Origin: Oscheius sp. JU75
Lineage: Eukaryota; Nematoda; Chromadorea; Rhabditida; Rhabditidae
Direction: 5' to 3'
Assembly (NCBI GenBank): GCA_037178855.1
Contig: JASJZC010000002.1
Coordinates: forward strand, 6,088,501-6,152,500
Length of the DNA stretch: 64,000 bases
In this document: in pieces, positions 57,860 to 64,000 of the stretch
How positions within the stretch are numbered: the first letter of the stretch is position 1
Layout of the letters: each line of letters begins with the position of its first letter
The notes under the pieces: model-generated
Told to the model about the DNA's origin: nothing
Seen by the model: the letters and a program-made list of their open reading frames with translations, nothing else
The model's database searches: none
Translations under genes and position numbers: made by a program

Positions 57860-60800
57860 CTAGAATCTCTCGACCCCGTTGCTCCGTATGGTGCTTCGGC
57901 GTTCTTGTTCGTCAGCCTCGAGAGGGAACTTTTTCCTCTTGACGGGAGCTGTTCTCATGGGCTCCTGGCTGACTTCCAGGACTTGGGAGCCTCGTGGGTC
58001 GGAGGAACAGCTAACAGCGTCTCCCTCACTGCCACTACTGGCTCCCGACTGATACTGGGAGATCTGCCGGAGCCATTCGTTCGTCTTACTCGTCGGCGTC
58101 ATCTGCTTCTCTTTGTCATCGGTGCTGGCCGTGCTCGGAGCACTTCGGCTGATCTGCTGCGCTTTGACCATGTTCAGGATACGCTGTCGACTGCTGAGGT
58201 AGGACCTAAAGAAGCTTTTTTATATTTTTTTTTTCGACAATTAGAATACCTGCTATTGTAGGCCGAGCTTGTTTCTGGTAGACAACAGACTCCCGTCCTG
58301 ATCCACCTGGTCACGACTAGACGAACCTTCTCGTTTAGGAGAACATGCAACACGAGGATGAAAACTCCTTGTGTGCAATTAAGAATGGTAAAGATCCAGG
58401 CAAAGACGGTCCCTGTTCCTCCTTTGATAGCTGTCAGGAAGCCGAAAACCCATGTGATTCCTAGGAGACACAGCAGCATGACAGAGCCCTGAACAGTGGC
58501 TATAAATTAGTGAGAGAGTGAGAGAGAGATAAAGAGACCGGAAGGCAAAGAGACAGAGGGTATCTAGCAATTGTAGTTACCTTAAGCCATCCCACAACCC
58601 GATCTCCAGTCGTCCTGTCTCTACTTTTCACAGACAGTACCACTCGAAGAGCGATGAACAGGAAGGTGATGTTGGCGAGGATGACGATAATGACAGGGAC
58701 CACAAAAGCCCAAATTGTTGGTGTTGTCGTGTCTATCCAGCAGCTGAAGTCAATTATAATCTTTTCAACGAGATCTACTCACTATGTATCGGTCCCGTAG
58801 TTCTGCCACGCCACACCTGCTGTGACCCCTACCAGAACTGCTGGGAACCCGTAGCAGAAGATGTAGTAGAGAAGAAGACGGGTCTTGGAAGGCTCAAAGA
58901 CTTGAATGAGCATCATGTAGAGCTGGTATCCTTCCAGAAGCATCCAGCAGAATGAGGCTGTGAAGAAGAAATGCAGAAGGATGGCCACAACTCCACAGCC
59001 GGCCCGATTTCCTGTCCTGTCGATCCCGATCACGAAAGTAAGCTCGGCTATGAGAAGACAGAGACAGAGGTTCCGATGAATAGTGTTTCTGACATTGTAT
59101 AGGGATCTGAAACCATTGTTACAATATTGTGACAGACTCTACTTGAAGGCAGTGAAGACCACGACACAGATGACCAGACAGACAATGGACAGAGCACATC
59201 CGATTGTCGAGACAACATCGAGAGCTGCTCCTGGTGAGCCAGAAGTCGAAGATATACGCCCAGAGACATCCATCAAGATAGCGAAACTGGTAAGGTGAGT
59301 ACATGAACATTGGGAAGAGTCACGACTGGTGGTTAGGAGCTGACAGCCGTCGCCACTCCATTGCCTGAAAAGTTTGAAAGTTGGTGAAATTGCTGATCAG
59401 TGAATGAAGTTTATCAAAATGACCCCAAGATGACCGATCGATATCGTAAAATTGAGACTACTATGCTTCCCAAAACTCACTTGGTCGTGGTATTCCAGAA
59501 GACACAGCGTGGATTAGCAACTCCAGTCTTCTTTAGATGGTAGAAGGTGAAGGTAACTGGCTGATCGGAAGGTAGTCTAAAATTTATCTAGTTTTCCTTC
59601 TAGAGCCGAGTTTACTGTAAGCTCCTGGTCGCATCATCCACAGAAGCTCCAATGACATGAGAATTGATGACAGTTGAGGGATCCGTAGAGAGAATCGATC
59701 CAAAAGTTGTGAAGACATAGTAACCGAGATGAAGACGATTGCGATCTAGAGATGGAGAGGCGTCTTCCGCAGCCCCTGGTGAGAATTGAGCCTGGGAGAC
59801 GGACATCATAGGGTTGAAGGGAGCTGAGGTCTCGGATGAGGAGGTTTCTGAATCGAGAGACTTTTTCGAGGATCATTCGAACTTACTCAAAGTGCTGACA
59901 GATGGTAGAGTTATGACAGGAGAGTTACTGAATCCGAAAGAGACTGGGAATGAGGTATCGTCACCAAAAGCCTGGGCTCCAAAGGAAGGACCGAAGGAAG
60001 AATCGTCCATGGGCATGACCGGCATTCCTGCTGTTGCCAACTTTGGATTGAAGGTTTCAGGCTTCTTTACCTCGACCTCCATGGCTAAAAAAAGATTTGC
60101 CTGCTTACTGGAACTGGGTACCCCAATTCTCGTAGTTCAACTTGGTCTGCCCGCCCTGATAACTGTAATCGGCCAAAAGAAGAGTCGTCTGTTCAAGAAC
60201 ACTCATCAACCTGAATGAGAGAGGAAAACTTCGCCAAATTTTAGTTGACTCACGCCGAGGCTTGGTCAATTCGTCGAGCGTCATCTAATTCGGACCAGAC
60301 TGGAACGACAACAGTTGACAGCAGCTGATCGCCCGAAGCTCCGAGGTTTTGTGTGAAAGAAGAAGCTCGGGTGAGACGTGCATTTCTGTCATTGATCGTC
60401 GAGTATTGGGTCTTGGCTAGGTCCAAAACGTCGCTGGATAGAGAGACAGATCCGAGGATATCACCTCCGAAGAGAGAAGCTGCCGTGTTGCTGAAAGACT
60501 TAGGTGAGAGACAGAGACACAGAGAGTCAGAGAGACAGAGACACAAAGCGACAGAGAGACAGCGACAGTTCCAGTAGCTCCACATGTAGAAACCAGTAGC
60601 TCCGGAAAGCGACGAGCATCAACTATCCTTGGGTAGAACTGTCGACACATCTAAGTACTGTAGCGCCAAGCTTATGTTAACTTGGTACTTCCTGTCAAGC
60701 ATAATCTGCATCTGTTTCGGAGGCACTCTGAGTATTCTGCCCAATGCGCTCCTATCGTCTGGTCGTCAAATATACTCGTCATCTGTTGTTAGTGGCAACT

Positions 60801-63800
60801 AGCGAGCCGATAGCAAGTTTTGGAAGGAAATGCAGGTTAGTTGCTTAGTAAGTCAGCGGGATTGATAGATACATAAAGAGACAGAGAGGAAGAGAGAAAG
60901 AGACAAACAGAGACAGAAACAGAGAAACAAAGCGAAATAGAAACATGAACTTACTTCAAGTTATTGGCCAGTTGAGCTGAGACGTCCTCCGCCGGATCAT
61001 TTCTCTCCAAAGATCCTCGTACTTGCGCTACCCACTTGTGAGTACAGTTACTTGTATTTGGTGTATCCCATTGTCCTGTCCGACAGTTACAAAACCTTGA
61101 AATTGTACCTGAAACATTGTTAATTACTCTCTCGTCCTCTCTCCGCATCTGACCAACGATATTCTCCGGATCCGGGCAGTCAATGATGGCATCTGTGCAG
61201 ACTCTGGTCTTCGGGAAGCGCACCCCACGTGCCGTCTGTTCTGGGCAGTATCGGGCGGGACCGAAAAGATCTTCAACGGCTTGGCTGCTGAAAGCGAGAG
61301 GCTTTTTTGTCAAGGTCGCTGGTTGGAACGCCTGCGGGGTCTGTTACTAACTCGGAACGAGTTCTTATGGCATTTTCGCACTGTGGGAGAGACGGTTTTA
61401 CGGACCGGTCACTCTCTTTTGAAACGAGAGCCCCCGCGGGAACGTTTGTCTCGTGAGGAGAACAAGCACATTAGGAAAGAGGTCGGAAAAATGTTAAACG
61501 TGATGACTATTAAAAATTGCAAATCAAGAGGGTATGTGAGAGACCTTAGGAAGAAGGGTACAGAGAGATTGAGACAGAGATGGCACAGAGGCAGAGAGAC
61601 AAAGACTGGAAGACTGACCTGATACTGGGAAATGACTCAAAATTATATGGGAATATAATGCCTTTTGAAAATTCCAAATCGAAAGAGTATAGAAGATCAA
61701 AAAGACTGATCAAGACCACCATCTACGTAGTCTCTTCGCCGAACACACCCAGTACAGATTACTCCCAAAAATCACGAACCTGTTGACTGCTTCACTAACT
61801 CCACTGCTTTTCTGGGTAAATATGACTAATAGGAAGAGTATGCAAATCATTGGACTGCCACTTTGCAGCCTGCGGCCAAGTCGGACCGGTTAGTAGAATG
61901 AGTCAGCTCGTGGTGGGAAAATGTGAGAGAGAGAGGGCGGTCGCCACAGGATCAAGGCTGCTGTGACGGGTGCAATGTGATAGGTTCAGTAACTAAGGGG
62001 ACTTGTGGGTTGAACTCACTCTCCACTGCCTTTAAACACAGGTCCCGAGGTGGTCGTCTGCACCGAGACCTTCTGTTTTGGGCGCTCTTCGCCTAAAATG
62101 GCGGGAACTGTTTGGTCTCTCTGTTCCTTACTGTTCGGGGCGAACTGACAAACGTAGTTGGCGACATTGTCACAGTTCCTCGACACCCAGCGACCTGTCC
62201 CGTCCTGTCCAATGCTCAAAACGGTACATCCGAGTCCGGAAGACAGGTCTGAGCCGGCTGGCCTGAAATTGACCTCCCTATACTGTTTGTTATTGACACT
62301 TCGCGCACAAATAGAGCTGATCGCTTACGTGTAGGAGCTGGCACTGTAGGGCGTTCCATCTAGCCAGGTAGGACCGGCGGGGCTCTGGATCAATCCAATC
62401 CAAAAATCGACGTCCTTTCCCAGTCGAGACGCTTGTCTGACCAGCTCGTCCTCTTGAAGTTGACTGAGAGAGGTGGGTAGCTGACCGCCTTTGGATCGAC
62501 ACTGTTCAGCTGCCTGACTTTGGGTCAGTTGGTTCCTGGACTTGGAGTCGAATGAGATCGAGTAGCATCTTCCAGACATGTAAAAAGATCCGGATTTACA
62601 CGTTGCTTGGACTTCTAGAATTTCATATGAGAATGAACTGAGGGTTGGATACCATTGACACAGCGCATTCGGTATTGTAGTTGTAGTTCTTCTTTGACTT
62701 GACAGGGAGTGTCGGGGAAGAGGGAAGAGACGTCGGAGATCTCACAGAACGGCATTCCTTGGCATCTGAAAATTCATTTGATGAGACAAAGAGACAGAGA
62801 AGGATACTTTCTGTTCAAACATCGTCTTTCAGACATAACTGACATATTGCGCTATCTCCGAGCATTCGCAGCAGTCAGGAAGCTGGATGAGAACAGCTAT
62901 CAGCTGAGCCCATTCTACAATCAACAAGAGGGGAAGAGTGGTCCAGTGAGCCAACAGAGGAGTTACCAAGATCGCTTCCTAAACGATGACGACAGAAGAG
63001 AAATGGTCAAGACAACTTCCGGGAAGGATTTGTAATCGTGGGGGACGTGGAGACCGTCAAAGATGCCACATAAGTGACTGTGATAGACTATGTTGTTTTG
63101 AATAAGATCGATAAAGATATTATAGAGGAGCGGCGGAGACAAATGAGAATATGTAGGTCAGTACCTTGGACTTATATGGGGACTTTGTTTGGGAACTGCA
63201 CGGGTGTTTCTTCGTGCACTACCGAGCAGCGAAAGACAGATACAGAGAGGCAAAAATAGCATGAAAATTGGAGTTCTAACAGGAAAAGATAGCTGTAGTG
63301 CCACTGTCACTCACCGATTGACCAAAGTCTGCAGCGAGTCTGGATTTGAGCAAGTCAAAGGAAGAGCATCCGAGTTGCTTGATCCAGTACAGCGATAACC
63401 AGCCTATGCTCATTTTTTCTAGTTAGGACTAGTGACTTACCACTGAACCATAGGAAGCGTAATCCACTACAATAGTACCGCTGTTCGGACACGAAAAGGA
63501 CAATTTGTCAGAAGCGCAGACAACTTGTTGTAGAGAAGACGCGTCGGAAGGAGCTCCACTGGTCTGTTGCTCACATTGTTGACCGGTAAAGCCCGTGGGA
63601 CAGGAACATTGGGGAAGAGCTTCACCTTCTAAAGACACTTCCAGCTTCCTCTGACAGACAGCGTAGTTGGTCAAGTCACAACTCTGAGACTGCCACATAA
63701 GATAAAGAGTATCGCTTTGTAGGGAGACACAAACTTCTGTAAACCATTCGATTCGATCATAAAAACCATACCATTCCAATCGGGAAAGATATTCGGCTCT

Positions 63801-64000
63801 CCAGACTTCCAAAACAAGCTGGATACCAGATAAGAGCCGGGGTAGGATACCCAGGCTGGAATTGAACCGTTCGCCTTTGCTCTAACTGCCGTCCAGATAC
63901 CCAGAGTCGATCTGTCTTGATTTAAACCGGCAATTAGAACTCCTTGGATGTAGGTCGAGAGGAACTTCTGCTCGTCTTCGGACTGTGGCAGGGCCAGAGA
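57860..64000 (-). CDS. Latrophilin-type adhesion GPCR (5' end beyond window)
   Basis: Cell-surface receptor with a cleaved ectodomain and a class B2 7TM core. Reading from the right edge: a C-type lectin domain ([16 protein letters not shown]; later [13 protein letters not shown], about 64,000-63,640), an EGF module ([12 protein letters not shown]), a rhamnose-binding lectin domain ([13 protein letters not shown] to [17 protein letters not shown], about 63,520-62,640), a second C-type lectin domain ([30 protein letters not shown], 62,600-62,020), a hormone-receptor domain ([16 protein letters not shown], about 61,310-60,950), a GAIN domain with GPS ([16 protein letters not shown], with the HLT site at 59,289-59,297), then seven TM segments ([26 protein letters not shown]) and a Ser-rich tail ending GVERF. 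C. elegans latrophilins share the lectin/HormR/GAIN/7TM core. Exon borders in 63,000-63,430 are uncertain. The N-terminus is cut by the window end. Confidence 0.9.
60504..60568 (+). repeat. GACAGA simple repeat in latrophilin intron
   Basis: GAGACAGAGACACAGAGAG-type tract directly next to the palindromic element at 60,567. A second tract is at 60,868-60,945. Confidence 0.8.
60567..60835. mobile_element. Dispersed palindromic element, copy 4
   Basis: It begins AGTTCCAGTAGCTCCACATG, has GTACTTCCTGTCAAGCATAA and TCTGCATCTGTTTCGGAGG in the middle, and ends near GTTAGTGGCAACTAGCGAGC and AAGTTTTGGAAGGAAATG. The last part matches copy 2 near 36,070-36,105. It lies in a latrophilin intron. Confidence 0.6.
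61314..62015. other. Long latrophilin intron
   Basis: About 0.7 kb between the hormone-receptor exon and the second lectin exon. No gene seen inside on either strand; short frames lack support. GAGACAGAGA-type tracts occur near 61,562-61,606. Confidence 0.5.

Noticed and set aside
1-64000. CRISPR array, bacterial operons or prophage
   Set aside because: All genes are intron-bearing and eukaryotic; no regularly spaced repeats were seen.

Overview
The window is nuclear DNA from a nematode. It holds protein genes split by many short introns (often 35-50 bp) with clean GT-AG borders. Several ATGs sit a few bases after a TTTCAG-type acceptor with no upstream exon, as expected for spliced-leader trans-splicing. 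The gene set is typical of worms: cuticle collagens, a worm-type (WAGO-like) Argonaute, a CALHM channel, a nicotinic receptor subunit, UDP-glucuronosyltransferases and a latrophilin. The species cannot be named from the sequence. Gene models were assembled by eye from open frames, splice phases and family motifs; most close with a phase-consistent total length.

Layout, left to right: a coiled-coil protein (+, 556-3302); a non-alpha nicotinic receptor subunit (+, 4472-7068) with an unrecognised small gene behind it (+, 7247-8110); a 3.4 kb stretch with no gene seen; a synaptotagmin (+, 11515-15407); two UDP-glucuronosyltransferases in tandem (-, 15474-17359 and 19003-21359); a secreted Cys-rich protein (+, 23341-24341); two near-identical cuticle collagens in inverted orientation (+, 24851-25863 and -, 27712-28690) with a tiny secreted-peptide gene between them (-, 27311-27554); a secreted PAN-like, Pro/Gln-rich protein (+, 32106-34889); a decayed Argonaute fragment, then a full Argonaute (-, 36367-40610); a dead non-LTR retrotransposon piece (-, about 40950-41945); a hotdog thioesterase (+, 44196-44752); eIF2D (-, 44815-47583); complex I subunit NDUFB6 (+, 48278-49274); a CALHM channel (+, 49437-51014); a divergent pair of ABCG5-like (-, 51021-53968) and ABCG8-like (+, 54121-57845) half-transporters; and a latrophilin-type adhesion GPCR (-, 57860 to beyond the window edge).

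The most unusual points are these. The ABCG5/ABCG8-like genes lie head to head, as in vertebrates, but both have badly degraded ATPase motifs. The Argonaute lacks all readable slicer residues. The collagen inverted duplication has an identical 40-bp intron in both copies and a second intron in only one. Neighbouring genes converge with very small gaps between stop codons (6, 14, 62 and 66 bp). A palindromic dispersed element occurs four times, three of them inside introns. The latrophilin ectodomain carries C-type lectin and EGF modules besides the usual lectin and hormone-receptor domains.
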